DNA of 64,000 nt from Linyphia triangularis (GCA_963978545.1 OZ021722.1:2790001-2854000), one strand, 5' to 3'. Shown: positions 34,425-46,222, counted from the first letter of the stretch. Translations and numbers: made by a program. Notes: a model not told the origin generated them from the sequence alone.

Positions 34425-35425
34425 AGTATGGATCATTCCCTATACTCTCTCTTTGCAATCTTCTAGCCATGTTCATTTAGAAACTACTTTCCTTGACATT
34501 CGGTGAGTAGGTGTACGAAAATGACCACTTCATGAAAGGACATGAATTTATAACTCGAAAATAGCGTCTAATATATTTTTTATTTTATATTTCAAATCCT
34601 TACGTCAATACACATGTAGTGGTTCCACCTGTATTGTTGCGTGGATGGGTTCGAAAGATTTGAAGCCAAAGCAGATTAGCACTTGCAGAAATTTATTCCG
34701 ATATACTCTCTTCACAGATACTTTTACAAACCACAAAACGCCGCAAAAGACAATGTAATACAGTTCGCTTTAGAACTACTCTTAATGCTCACTGAGACTC
34801 AGTATCTCAACTCAGTAATTCAACTGACTAACGGACTCAACTAACTCCATCACCCCACTCTCTTGGGCTTATAAAGGAAAGTTAAAGCTTCGTGAATCTT
34901 CTAGAGATAGACATTTGGAGAACTTTCCAAATCGTAGTCGAAAAGCCCCACACATGTACATGGGATGGGGACCGAAAATGTCGCTAAATGGTCGCCAAGT
35001 TTGGTCACATTTGGCGATTTCTCGCCAAATGTGAAGACAAAAATTAGTCCCCAAAACAGTCGCCAACTTGGCTCCATCTCGACAATTTTGGCGAGATTGC
35101 CATTACCATAATGTTAAATGGCCTGCTCTTTGTAAAACTCGTTTTCAAGTATTAAGGGTCACATTGCAGGAAAGCAAAGTAAGACAAACTATTGCACTGC
35201 CTTATGCGAAATGTACATAAATTTTCCTATTTACATAATCAATACTGCGAAATATTTACAGAAATTCGTAACAGTATTTTTTTTTTTTTTTTAATTTTCA
35301 TTACAGACATTAAATGAAAACAATTTATGTCATTTCAGTAAGCGATCGTTTTCGTATCTATACTCACCAAACGTTTAGATTTAATAGAAGTTAGTTTCTA
35401 AATGCACTGGTCATAGGAAATAAGA
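34425..35425. repeat. R2 repeat carrying a solo LTR
   Basis: The left arm (TTTAGAAACTACTTTCC, CTCGAAAATAGCGTCTAATA) precedes the LTR. The right arm (AAACAATTTATGTCATTTCA, GTTAGTTTCTAAATGCACTG) follows it. Confidence 0.75.
34635..35273 (-). mobile_element. LTR-1 solo LTR
   Basis: It begins TGTTGCGTGGATGGGTTCGA and ends GAAATTCGTAACA on the + strand, the reverse of the copy at 18752. The exact TSD is GTAT at 34631-34634 and 35274-35277. A TATA-like box is visible on the minus strand (GGCTTATAAAGG in + reading). Confidence 0.88.
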
Positions 35426-35566
35426 CTTCCTTTTGAACAATGTTTTTTTTTTGCATTGTTCAATCTACAACCTCGATTATTGAATTCTCTTGTGATTTGT
35501 GCTCTTCTTCAATTCATTGCATTCCTTTCGTTGGTTTTAAAAGTGTAATTTGTGTGTTTTTTGCAG

Positions 35567-35748
35567 ACACCACAGTCAGCAGGAGTTTGTGGACCCCCAA
35601 AGCGGAGTGCGCCACCTGGAGGTGAGTGTGGACATCAACCGTAAGGAAGTGGAGGAGTACTTCGGTATGGACGGATACGGTTGCAGTTGCGTCGCGTGGT
35701 CCTCTTCCGGAACTGCAAACAGCAGGAGGGCCATCGTCAAGATTGCGT
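35567..35748 (+). CDS. unc5: UNC5-like netrin receptor, exon 3 (second half of Ig domain 1)
   Basis: The exon follows a TTTTTTGCAG acceptor and ends at a strong GTAAGT donor in phase 1. Its first base completes Arg83, then residues 84-143 follow. The block VEEYFGMDGYGCSCVAWSSS and the following GTANSRRAIVKIA are diagnostic of UNC5 Ig1, including the paired C-x-C (Cys122, Cys124) and the VAWSS motif with Trp127. Together with Cys63 and Cys75 this gives four cysteines, as in the two-disulfide Ig1 of the family. The residue before Cys122 is Gly121, where UNC5 proteins that I remember have Trp. A minisatellite starts about 40 bases after the exon. Confidence 0.95.
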
Positions 35749-35790
35749 GTAAGTACCAAATTCACCTCTATCACCAATGTCATTAACAAA

Positions 35791-36249
35791 CTAGCTTTTG
35801 TCGCAATTAAACTCCCTTTTGTCGCAATCATACTAGCTTTTGTCGTAATGATACTCGTTTTTGTCGCAATCAAACTCACATTTGACGCAATGATGCTCAC
35901 CTTTGTCGAAATGATACTCGCTTTAGTCGCAGTCAAACTAGCTTTTGTCGCAATGATACTCCTTTTTATCGCAATCATATGAGCTTTGTCACAATCATAC
36001 TAGCTTTTGTCGCAATGATACTCGTTTTTGTCGCAATCAAACTCACATTTGACGCAATGATGCTCACCTTTGTCGCAATGATACTTGCTTTCGTCGCAAT
36101 GAAATTCCCCTTTGTCGCAATTAAATTCACCTTTGTAGCTTGGTAACTAGCTTTTGTCGCAATGATGCTCACCTTTATCGCAATGAAATTCACCTTTATC
36201 GCAATGAAACTCGCCTTTGTCGCACTGAAACTCGCTTTTGTCGCAATGC
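35791..36249. repeat. 21-bp minisatellite at the start of intron 3
   Basis: About 21 units of a motif close to GCTTTTGTCGCAATGATACT plus C, beginning about 40 bases after the exon 3 donor. The reverse complement of the intron 2 minisatellite unit shares CTTTTGTCG at the same offset. Confidence 0.93.
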
Positions 36250-36870
36250 GATTGATTTGTCCACTTGCTAAATATATGGTAATTTAAAACTTAACATTTC
36301 GTAAATTTCCGTCCTATCGTTTCGTAAATTACCTATATTCGGCTTCATCAACTATCTTATTCAGTATTTTAGGTTTAAGTAAAAGCAAAGTGAGCCCAAT
36401 GGATCTTAAAAGGTGTTGTTAATTTATGATGAAAGGGTAAAAGGCAGAATGGGTACAGCTAAATATTAAGAAAGGTTCTTGTGGTGGATTGGGGTCTCAT
36501 TTGAAGTAGGTTTGAAGTATTCTCATACCAACAAAATACCGATTTCCACAAAAGATCTACCAAGGGTGATAGCATTCTTCAAATAATAAAAGCCAAATAT
36601 TTGAAATTCAAATCCTCTATTATTTAAAATCGTCATAGCAAGTTATAAATTCTTTCAAACCTGAGGATTTGTCTGGAACAATTACTATCATTTATGATCA
36701 TGTAATTTCAGAGGCTACACTTTCATTTTCCTAAAAAAAAAAAAAAAAAAAAAAAAAAAAGATACTAGCTTTTCGAATTTTTATTTACAACAAAACGAAA
36801 CGGCTAAAAAAGTTATGCCAAACTTTTCACAAACATGACATGATGATGCAACAATGAGCAAGATGATCAT
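36250..36870. other. Intron 3, AT-rich with an A run
   Basis: A run of about 30 A at 36733-36762. No gene or family repeat. Confidence 0.4.
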
Positions 36871-36874
36871 GCTA

Positions 36875-37075
36875 GTTTAACAATTACTATCAATTATGGT
36901 CAAGAGGGTCATATCGGGTTAACAATTACTATTAATTATGATCATGATAATTATAATAAGTTCACAATTACTATCAGTTATGATCAAGAGCATCATAGCA
37001 TGTTTACAATCAGTTATGATCAAAAGGATCATAGCAGGTTAACAATTACTATTAATTTTAATCAAGTGGTTAACA
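36875..37075. repeat. Degenerate minisatellite
   Basis: Four or five imperfect units contain AACAATTACTAT, AATTATGATCAAGAG and GATCATAGCAGGTT. Confidence 0.65.
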
Positions 37076-37098
37076 ACTGAGGGTCTCAAAGGCAAAGA

Positions 37099-37297
37099 GG
37101 TTTAAGTGACTTTTCTTAACTTTTGAGAAAATACACTTTAAAGTTTCTTATTTGTATTAAATTCTACGAAAACTTGTGATATCTTAATTCCAGAGGTTTA
37201 TATCTCAACAAAAAATAATTTTCATACTAATTTAATATAAATAAGAAACTCTAAAGTGTATTCATATCAAAAGTTAAGAAAAGTCACTTAAACCCCA
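37099..37297. repeat. Long inverted repeat (hairpin)
   Basis: The left arm AGGTTTAAGTGACTTTTCTT...AAGTTTCTTATTTGTATTAA (37099-37163) is mirrored by TTAATATAAATAAGAAACTC...AAGAAAAGTCACTTAAACC (37231-37297). The arms are about 67 bases with a 65-base loop. Confidence 0.8.
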
Positions 37298-37309
37298 TTG
37301 CCCTCAATT

Positions 37310-37885
37310 GCTATCAATTAAGAACAAAAGAATCACAGCATGTTAGTTCGTTTTAGAATCTCAAGATTAGTTTGAAACATTCTTTTACAAGAGGATCATT
37401 TCATTCGTTATGAATTCCTTTCCAACTCTACATCCCCGAAGAAAACCTCTCAGCTTCAACTCACTTCACTTCTCTCCGGAGTATTTATTCCGAAAGGCTT
37501 TATTATACTCTTTTGTTTACACCCACCTTTTGAATATTTGGCCGGAAGTATATGAATAAATTAGCTACTAGAGGGCGGAATCGTTTCAATTTCAAGGGTT
37601 GTTACGTCATCGGAAAAGCCCTCTTCAAGCCACCGATGAATAGTGGGGGGGGGGGGGAGTGAGGATATTCTTCTTTCCGAAATGGCGGACGGTAAAGAAA
37701 ATGGCATGAATTGTTTAGAATATTCCATTCACAATTGATGCTGAGGAAATAATGCGTGAATATTTATGTTTGTTTCTCAACATCCCTTACTCCCTTTCTC
37801 TCTCTCTCTCTCTCTCTCTCGATGGTAGAAGAGAAATCCATGAAAAGTTTATCTTTGTAGGATTTTGTGAAAGAGTGCAAGTTTT
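37310..37885. other. Intron 3, unassigned
   Basis: G run near 37647 and a (CT)n tract at 37795-37820. No gene recognised. Confidence 0.4.
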
Positions 37886-39000
37886 TAAAGGATAGATCAT
37901 TCTCCATACTCTCTACGTTACAATCTTGTAGCGCGGTGCATTTAGAAACTCCTTTGTAGAAAACCTCGACATTTTGGTGAGTATACGGTACGAAAATGAT
38001 CCACTTCATGAAGTGAAATAAATTAGAAACTCCAAAATAGAGTCTAATATATTGTTGCGTGGATGGGTTCGAAAGACTTGAAGCCAAAGCAGATCAAAAC
38101 TTGCAGAAATTTATTCCAATATAACTCTTCACAGATTCTCTTACAACTCCAGAACTTCTCGTTCTAGTAGACTCAATACAGCTCTATACACAACAATAGA
38201 GCACAAAACAGCAGTTGAAAACTTGACAACTCAACTGCTAAATCACAGCAAAAGACAATGCAATACATTTCGCTTTAGAACTACTCTGATTGCTCACTGA
38301 GAGACAGCTCACACAGTATCTCAACTCAGTAATTACAGTCAACTAACTGACTCAACTAACTAAATCCATCACCCGCTCCCTTGGGCTTATATAGGAAAGT
38401 TAAAGCTTCGTGAATCTTCTAGAGATAGACATTTGGAGAACTTTCCAGATCTTAGTCGAAAAGCCCCACACATGTACATGGGGACCGAAAATGTCGCCAA
38501 GTTTGTCGACAAAAATTAGTCGCCAAAACCATCGCCAACTTGGCGAGATTGCCATTACCATAATGTTAAATGCCCTGCTCCTTGTAAAACTCGCTTCCCA
38601 GCGTTATCTCTGTAAAACTCGTTATCAAGCATTAATAAGACACATTGCAGGAAAACAAACTCTTGCACTGCCTTATGCGAAATGTACTTAAATCGTCCTT
38701 TTTACATAATTAATGCTGCGAAATATTTACAAATATACAGAAATTCGTAACAATATTTTATGTTTGAAATCCTTACGTCATTGCTTATGCAGTGGCTCCA
38801 CCCGGTTTTGTCATTTCCTACTTTAATTTTCATTCCTATTAGATGGACATTTTAATGAAAACTATTTATATCATTTTATTAAGTGATCGTTTTCGTACTT
38901 ACTCGTCAAATGTGAAGGTTTTCTCCAAAGTAGGTTCTAAATGCACTGGGCTAGAAGATTGTAACATAGCGAGTATAGGGAACGATCCTTACTAAGACTT
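37886..39000. repeat. R2 repeat carrying a solo LTR
   Basis: The left arm (GATAGATCATTCTCCATACT, TTTAGAAACTCC) and right arm (AGGTTCTAAATGCACTGGGC, GTAACATAGCGAGTATAGGG) flank the LTR at 38053-38752. Confidence 0.78.
38053..38752 (-). mobile_element. LTR-1 solo LTR
   Basis: TGTTGCGTGGATGGGTTCGA to AGAAATTCGTAACA. The exact TSD is ATAT at 38049-38052 and 38753-38756. A TATA-like signal on the minus strand (CTTATATAGG in + reading) and a TTTATTC element (AATAAA complement) follow the usual LTR order. Confidence 0.88.
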
Positions 39001-39020
39001 CTTCTTATAAAAAAAAGATA

Positions 39021-39197
39021 GCCGATCAAACGGTATAGTGGTTAGCGTGCTTGCTTCTAGACCGCGAGGTTCCGAGTCCCGTGTTTGGCATGGGTGTTTG
39101 TAAGTGTATGTTGGCTTGTCTAATGACGAATGTTTCGGAGCATTATAACCCTCGTGTTGCTGAGGGCGCCAGATAATCTGAAAACAACCAACCAACT
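39021..39197 (+). mobile_element. SINE-A copy 12
   Basis: The head GCCGATCAAACGGTATAGTG is intact, the segment before the B box is shortened, and the end is CTGAAAACAACCAACCAAC. Confidence 0.88.
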
Positions 39198-39199
39198 TA

Positions 39200-39823
39200 A
39201 AGAAAAATAATGTGAACCAAAATTAGATTTTTCTACTGGGAAGCGGGGCGAAATGAACGGTAGTACAAATAAGTAGTACAAGTAATGAACGTAGTGTACA
39301 AAATTTTCTGTGAATTTTCTTTTCGGCATTCTTTATAAAAAAAATTAATTATCATTGTTTCACAATTAAAAAATAATAATACATTCGTCAAATTTTCGAA
39401 ATCATAAATTATCGAAAAAGAATTCAATCCAGAAATTTAAAAATTCCGTTCAAATCAGTAAATGAAGTTCCAAGCAAAAACCTACTTTCTGCAACAAATC
39501 TGGACATTAAAAAAACAGAGCTAACAAATCTCTGATTATATTTCTTAAGAAAGCAACCTCCGCGAAGCAATAGCTCGTTAAGACATTCATTAATGTGAGA
39601 CAGAAAAAAAAGAACTTTCCTCATTATCATAAAATAAGTATTAAGCCGTCTTGAACTGAAAAATACAAGAAATAAATTAAGCTCCGGCTATTGGACTTGC
39701 CAACCAAATGCCAGCTAATATAAATTATTCTGATTGGACTATTTTCGATTTTCACTTAATGGTTGTGTTTTTTTTTCTTTTGAATTGTGTCGTTAGGAAC
39801 ATTTATTAAAAATTTATTTTTTA
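39200..39823. other. Intron 3, unassigned
   Basis: AT-rich; short minus-strand frames have no recognisable domain. Confidence 0.4.
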
Positions 39824-40370
39824 AATCCTTTATATTAACTTTGATTTTGAGTGTATCTTTGCCGATGGTGGGCATATCTGCTGCTGCCTATTTAACCCCC
39901 TTGCAGTCATCCAATCGAGCTGAAACTTGGCAGATAGATTCGATGTCGATGGCAATGTATTCTATGAAATTTTGGAGCAACCACTGTCACTATAAGATCG
40001 CTTTTACGGAATACTAATAAACCAACTTGCCGTCAACCAATCGCGCTAAAATAGCATTTGACCGACCATTGAAGAAACTCTTCCCTCTATTGCCAAAATT
40101 ATTTTAATAAATAAATAATAAAATTGTTTTATTTGGAATAAATAAAAGATATTTGGATGTGAGTGCATAAATTCCCGTCCATTTTTAATAAATAAATTTT
40201 GAAACGTAGTTTGCCGCACATTTTGCTGATAGAGATGTTTGTGATATTATAAATTAGATGCAAACACCAAACACACGATGTTTACAGAATCGGCGCTGCG
40301 TTAATAAATATAAAAATTGGCTGCTATGCATAAAGGATTTACATTAAAAACTTTGTTTTTAGGGGTTATA
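39824..40370 (+). repeat. REP540 copy, full length
   Basis: The best complete copy: AAATCCTTTATATTAACTTT at the start, then CATCCAATCGAGCTGAAACT, CAACCAATCGCGCTAAAATA, AAAGATATTTGGATGTGAGT, TTTTGAAACGTAGTTTGCCG, and an end with ATAAAGGATTTACATTAAAA. Confidence 0.8.
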
Positions 40371-40544
40371 TAATTATTCGTATTGATTTCCTTATTAAAT
40401 TTGTTACTTTAGGGAGAGTTAAAAATCTTGTCCATTGAAATTACCGAAGATTACTGGCTCTTGTAAACATATTGCAGTTTTTGGTTAAAAATGAATTTAT
40501 AAAAAGTCACGCAAAAAGACTGCTAGGCCTCAATCTAACCAGGC

Positions 40545-40711
40545 GGTTGGTTGTTTTCAGATTATCTGGCGCCGTCAGCAACACGAGGGCTATAATGCGC
40601 CGAAACATTCGTCATTAGACAAGCCAACATACATTTACAAACACCCATGCCCTAACACGGGACTCGGAACCCACAACCTCGCGGTCTAGAAGCTAGCACG
40701 CTAACCACTCT
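40545..40711 (-). mobile_element. SINE-A copy 13 (head truncated)
   Basis: Reverse copy. It stops at GCTAACCACT, short of the tRNA-like 5' end. Confidence 0.88.
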
Positions 40712-41392
40712 AATACTCGTTCTCCATAGTGTTCGAAATTACCACGCAATTAAAATTTCGACAATAAAATTGTTTCGATTCTCTTCCGTTAGACGGGTAC
40801 CAAAAAACTGCCCAAGTCTGAAAGTTTCTTCTTATTAATATGAGTCGATCTTTACTATAGGACTTCATATTAAATCAGCACCACGAGATGGCAGTATACA
40901 TAAAAGTTTAAGTGGAATTGCAGTATTGTTCTGGATTAATTCCTAAATGGAATTTCCGTATTTGAATAATTTACATATTATTCATATTGCTCATTTTTCG
41001 AAAAATTATATCGGCATCTCTTGAAGCAAAATATTAAACGGACCCCCCAAAATAACTGAAATTGTAAACCGGCAAAAGTTCTCTTCGAAAACCGCTTTTT
41101 CTTGACGTGAAGTTGCAGTTGTTTTCCTTTCCCATTAAATCTGGCATCTTTTGATGGACAACTCGAATGAAAGGAATCTGATTGACAAACAACCTAATTG
41201 GTAATTAGTCACAACTGGTTCTTTAATGACGGAGATTTCGGAAAGTTAATTATATTCTACTGCATGGATTTTTTTTTTTTTTAATTGAAACAAGAATAAA
41301 ATACGATGAAAAATCCATCTTGGAACAATTTAAATTATGATTGCGTTAAGGTAATAAAAAAAAAAATCTTTAAAATTTATTTTTTAAATAAA
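40712..41392. other. Intron 3, unassigned
   Basis: No coding signal or family repeat. Confidence 0.4.
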
Positions 41393-41572
41393 AATAATGC
41401 TATTTCAGCGAGATTGGATGACGGTAAGTTGGCTTATTAGTATTCCGTAAAAGTGATCTTTTAGTGACAGCCACCACAATTTGATAGAATGCACTGCCAT
41501 CGAGGCGTCATCATTGAGGCCTCCGCAGACCCATTGACAAACATGCACATAAAATCGATCTTGATACAAAGG
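41393..41572 (-). repeat. REP540 copy, partial
   Basis: GCTATTTCAGCGAGATTGGA to GATACAAAGGATTTA, with an internal deletion. Confidence 0.65.
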
Positions 41573-41954
41573 ATTTAATTTACTGGCGGCTTAGTGTAAT
41601 AATAAATAAAAATAACTAGTTTATTAAAAATATTTAAATATTCTATAAGTTAGCTTATACATACTTTTAAAGAGTAACAAAAGAAAAGACGCAGTTATTT
41701 ACCGTTCCAATTGTGTTGATGTGTTTTTTTTTTTTTTTTTTTTTTGTGTGTGTTTTTTATTACCTGTTGAAAAAATAACACTTGTACAATAATTTTGGAA
41801 ATCCTCATATCGTGGGCGCATAAGGCCTTGCTTCCCCAGTTCCCTGCTTCTCACCATCGTCCTTCTCCACGTTTTCGGTGCCGAAGCGAGGGCAACGTTT
41901 GGGATATTCCCAAGTTATGGAGGCGCCATCTTCTAATTTTTATTTCCTCATCTA

Positions 41955-42278
41955 CACTGTTAAAAATTTGGATCCACCTTGCACCAAAAATTAATTCCCA
42001 TTTACCTGCAACCAATATTGCTGCTTAGTTTCGCATTTTAATGGTGCTTACGGTTCGAGGTAGCACCACTAAATCGGGAAACTAAGCACCAAGTGTTGGT
42101 TTGCAGCTAAATGGGAACCAAATTTTGATGTAACCAATATTGGTGCTTAGTTTCACAATTTAATGGTGCTTACGGTCCGAGGTAGCACTACTAAATCGGA
42201 AAACTAAGCACCAATTGTTGGTTTGCAGCTAAATGGGAACCAAATTTTGATGTAGGTAGATAAAAATTTGTAACAGTG
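41955..42278. mobile_element. CACTG-ended MITE, 324 bp
   Basis: Ends CACTGTTAAAAATTT and AAATTTGTAACAGTG; TA on both sides. The interior has two direct units of about 110 bases with GGTGCTTAGTTT...GGTTTGCAGCTAAATGGGAA, each itself partly palindromic. No coding frame. Confidence 0.75.
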
Positions 42279-42554
42279 TATTTATTGGTCTTAATTTTAC
42301 TTTATGTAAGATCATTTCATTTGGAGAAAAGATTTTCATACATATTTCTAAGACATTTGTTTTGAAAGGCATTTAGTCTCTCCGTCTGCGTTTCTGTAGG
42401 TTTCTTTAGATATACTTTAAAGTTGTAGTAATAAAAAGAAAACTCAGTTATTTTCTTTCAGAATTTTGTTGATGATACTCTGTAACTGTGGTCATATCAG
42501 ATGAAAAATGTCATGTGAGCAATACTTAGAAATATATTATGCCCAAAATACCAT

Positions 42555-42981
42555 AGTGGCCACATAAGTTGGAAAATCATGGAAATGTCAGGGAGCTTAC
42601 TAAATCTGGAAAAAATCAGGGAAATGTCAGGAATTTTTTTTTAAATTTCTCAAAATCAGGGAATTTTTCTGTTGTTTTGAAAGTACGTTCCCCGTTTATT
42701 ACTATTTTGGCGCCATTTTGCCGGAGAATTGTGTTAATCGTTAAAAGTTTTATGTTACGGGTATAATTGAAACTTTTCATTACAGCCAAAACTATTTAAT
42801 TTTTTTTTTTTGCTTTTTTTTTTCTTTTTTTTTTCCCCCTATTATCTCTTTGTCATAAATGTTCTATTTGATCTACACATCTGGAAAAATTTAAATAAAA
42901 GTTACCTATAAAATCGGAGAAATTTTTAGAAATCTATCACGGAATTTTCGGGGAACTTTTTTTCTGAGCTTTGTGGCCACT
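42555..42981. repeat. GTGGCCAC inverted-terminal repeat element, copy 1
   Basis: Ends AGTGGCCACA and TGTGGCCACT. Internal blocks AATCAGGGAAATGTCAGG and TTGGCGCCATTTTGCCGGAG are shared (inverted) with 46684-47097. Confidence 0.65.
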
Positions 42982-43539
42982 CTGAATAACTTAATTATTT
43001 ACAGCAACTAATTAAACATTTAACATCATCGAAGAAAGTATAACTTCTCTGCTGCAAAACAGTAAACTAGATAATCGCGCAATAAATTATGAGGAAAAGG
43101 GTAAGTCATAGTAAAGATCTATACTCGCTATGTTACCATCTTCTAGCCCAGTGCATTTAGAAACTACCTTCTATAAAACATTGACATTTGGTAAGTATAA
43201 TGTACAAAAATGATCACGTAATGAAATGACATAAATTAAAAACTCGATAATAGCACCTAATATATTTTATTTTTGAAATCTTTTCGTCAATGCATATGCA
43301 ACTGCAATAGCTCTTTGCATTTTTTAAGTTTTCTTTTGTAATAGAGTTGCGTGGATGGGTTCGAAAGATTTGAAGCCAAAGCAGACCAAAACTTGCAGAA
43401 ATTTATTTCAATATAACTCTTCACAGATCCCTTTACAACTCCAGAACTTCTCGTTCTAGTAGACTCAATACAGATTTATACACTGCAAAAAAAATCCCGT
43501 CAAATTTAAGGTTTTAAACTGGCAGCTGGGTCGCCAGTT

Positions 43540-44010
43540 TAAAACCGTAAAATATACGGAAACATTCCGTATTAAATACGGTTTTTGACTGATTGCAACG
43601 GTTTTTCCCCGTAAAATGAACGGAAACTTTCAGTAATAATTACGGTCATTCCGTACAAAATACAGTTTTCTCCCGTAAAATAAATGGAAACTTTTCGTAT
43701 TAAAAACGGTTATTGACTGGTTACTAACATTGATCCCCCGTAAAATAAACATAAACTTTCCGTATTAAATACGGTAATTTCATACAAAATAATTTACTCC
43801 CGTAAAATAAATTAAAATTTCCTGTATTAAGTACGTTGATTCCATACAAAATGCAATTTCCACCTGTAAAATAAACAGAATTTCTGTGTTGAATAAGGTC
43901 AATTCCATATAAAATACAATTTCCCCCGTAAAGTACACGGAAACTTTCTGCAATAAATTTCATATAAAATACACAGAAATTTTTCTGTATAAGAAACAGT
44001 TTACCCCTAT
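43540..44010. repeat. Subterminal tandem repeats of the 5.7-kb element
   Basis: About seven degenerate units of roughly 60-65 bases, each with CCGTAAAATAAACGG-like and CCGTATTAAATACGGT-like palindromic blocks, decaying towards the interior. Confidence 0.75.
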
Positions 44011-44674
44011 AAGCGAAGTTTTTCTCTATTTTACACAAAAACTTCCAGTGACAAAAAAGGTTTACAAATGTAAGTGAACGGTTTGCTTTTGCAAAATATT
44101 AAGAAACTTTACATATTAAAAGTAGTTTACAATTGTAGATGGAAAAGCTTCTGCCACAAAATATATGATTAATTTTAGTATTAAACACAGTTTACAATAT
44201 CAAGAAGGCATTTGTGTTCTGCTAAAGGTTTTGTTAGTAATAATGACCATATTCAATGGATGAAAATCATAAAAATTAAAGTACAATTCTGTATCACAGC
44301 AAAATATTCTATGTCCCATTATAAATTAAAAAAAAAAAAAAATTCCGAAGCAATAAAGTAATCCTTCAACATAAATAGAAAGGTAAAAAATATATCACAA
44401 AATGAGCATGTAACACAAAATAATTTATTAATAGCTATCAGTCTTTTCTTATATCAAACTATAATAATAAATTTATTTGGTTATCTATACTATGATTACC
44501 TAGACTTTCAATTTGATTAAAACATTAAAAAAATGCAATAATTTACTAACTTTCAAAATATTTTTTAACGCGACAGGATTTAAATGTATTTTATGACACT
44601 GTGTATATATATAAGTATTAAGTAAAAAAAATTAAATTTGATAAAAATATAATTTTATTTCAATACACATAATA

Positions 44675-44895
44675 AAAGTATACATAATTATAAAATTTCA
44701 ATACACACGAATGAAAAGTGGCTCAGATTACTTTATTTAATAAACAAAATATTATTGAAACACATCTAATAATTATTAAACATATTTAATAAATTTTCAA
44801 AATTGACAGTATAAAAGTATACATAATTATAAAATTTCAATACACACGAATGAAAAGTGGTTCAGATTACTTTATTTAATAAACAAAATATTAAA
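44675..44895. repeat. Direct duplication, about 85 bp
   Basis: AAGTATACATAATTATAAAA to AATAAACAAAATATTA occurs twice, about 125 bases apart, with one G/T difference in the shared core. Confidence 0.85.
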
Positions 44896-45408
44896 AAATT
44901 TCTAGGAATAATTAATCATATGATTCAATACAAGCTGCAGCAACTTTTAAGGCCATATGAAAATCATTATTAATTTTTCAGTTTAGAAAAATATGCAAAA
45001 TATACGAAAAGGAAAAATTTAGATTGCGGAATGTACAAATTATTGAACACATCTAATAAATTTTCAAAATTGACCAATGCAAGTTATATCTGAATAATTA
45101 TGACTCTACAAAATCACCATCTTATAAAATGTCCAAATTACCACAGTAAACATACTTAAAATTTTTTTAAAGGCTAATAATTCAATGTATTCACATAAGA
45201 AAATTAAGTTAAAATTGAAAGATGACCACCCCTACATTTTGCAATGAACTCGCCTGGATGACGTGGAAGGCACGTGATCAGGTGGAAGTGGTATTTAACT
45301 GCTGCTGGAGAGTCTGAAGAATCATTCTTTCACTTACTTCTGTGTGTGGGAGCGAGTTGCCTGTTGTTGTTGTTGCTAATCCTCACTGTCTGACGGAGTC
45401 AGACAAGA

Positions 45409-46222
45409 TCCATGAGTTCGTTGACTAAAAGGAAGTCGAAGACTAGGAGAGGATTGCTAAAGATGTGACGGTTCAACCTGGTATGCGCACCTCTTCTGCA
45501 CATCTTCACCTTGATTGGTCAGCCACAACATCGGCGAGAGCGCATGTCCAAGCAGCCTGGTAAATAAAAGCAGCTAGTTAAGGTCTTCGGGGCTGCTTGC
45601 TGGTTTTTTTAGTTTTATGTTTAGGCTCAGTTAGCCTGTAGGATACACCGAGTTGGTGTTTAGGTTACCGCTGGTCGGTGGACCTGACGTGAAGTGTACC
45701 GGAAAAGCTGTCACCGCCTTGGAATCGCTGCCGCAACCAGTCCCGGTAAGCGTAAGAAGTTCACTACTTTCCCCCTCGGTGTGGCGGCCCGTTGCTTATG
45801 CTTGCAGTGTAAACAATAAACCCAATGCAATCTTTGAACTCGCCTCTGTTCTTTCTTGGTGACCAGAGTGCGTGACAAAGAGATCCTCCTTAGAGAGTCC
45901 CATGCAATCCAAGAGGTGCTCAGGAGAGGTCTGATGATTTTGGCACTTGGTGCAGGTGGCAAAGGTTTTCGTGCCCTCGTTGAAAGTTAGGCACTTGATG
46001 TGACCGCTAGCAAGCCTTGATAGAACAGTCCGGGTACGTCTGTCACACGGGAGGTCAAGGGACAAACCCGGTTTTGAGCCCTTGTACCAATTATGGGTTA
46101 GGGGTGTTTTCCACTCCTCCGAGATCTTTGATTTTTCCAGAGAGTACAATTCCAAAAAAGTAAGTGTGGAAGAGGGAGATGTTGAAATCCTGCAACCCTC
46201 CTTAGCAAGGATATCGGCCTGA
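45409..46222 (-). pseudogene. Jockey-like non-LTR retrotransposon remnant (RNase H / C-terminal end)
   Basis: Minus-strand frame: DQADILAKEGC (end of an RNase H domain), then a region with LASGHIKCLTF and the cysteine cluster C-T-K-C followed by SPEHLLDCMGLSKEDLF, a common C-terminal end of Jockey-like reverse transcriptase proteins. The frame is cut at 45877 by a solo LTR and resumes at 45463 with NPLLVFDFLLVNELMDLV and a stop at 45409-45411. The upstream end is lost near 46222, so only the last part of ORF2 remains. Similar proteins are abundant in spider gene predictions as far as I recall. Confidence 0.8.
45464..45877 (+). mobile_element. LTR-2 solo LTR inside the Jockey remnant
   Basis: It begins TGTGACGGTTCAACCTGG and ends AGAGTGCGTGACA. 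The exact 4-bp TSD is AAGA at 45460-45463 and 45878-45881. A TAAATAAAAG promoter-like box lies at 45561 and AATAAA at 45815-45820, in the order expected of an LTR. The open frames at 45653-45962 within it are incidental. Confidence 0.83.

Larger units (their letters stand above)
33076..35566 (+). other. unc5: Intron 2 of the unc5-like gene (2.5 kb)
   Basis: It runs from GTACTT to TTTTTTGCAG, phase 2, and splits the Ig1 domain. It contains a 21-bp minisatellite and a solo LTR. The stretch from 33730 to 34400 has no repeat family I recognise and no coding signal. Confidence 0.9.

Noticed and set aside
35514..36193. Minus-strand frames over exon 3 and its downstream array
   Set aside because: Shadow of exon 3 plus the second 21-bp minisatellite.
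33160..36250. CRISPR-like arrays
   Set aside because: The arrays are uninterrupted tandem repeats without unique spacers, in animal DNA.
45653..45962. Open frames in the LTR-2 region
   Set aside because: They lie within a non-coding LTR and cross its boundary.
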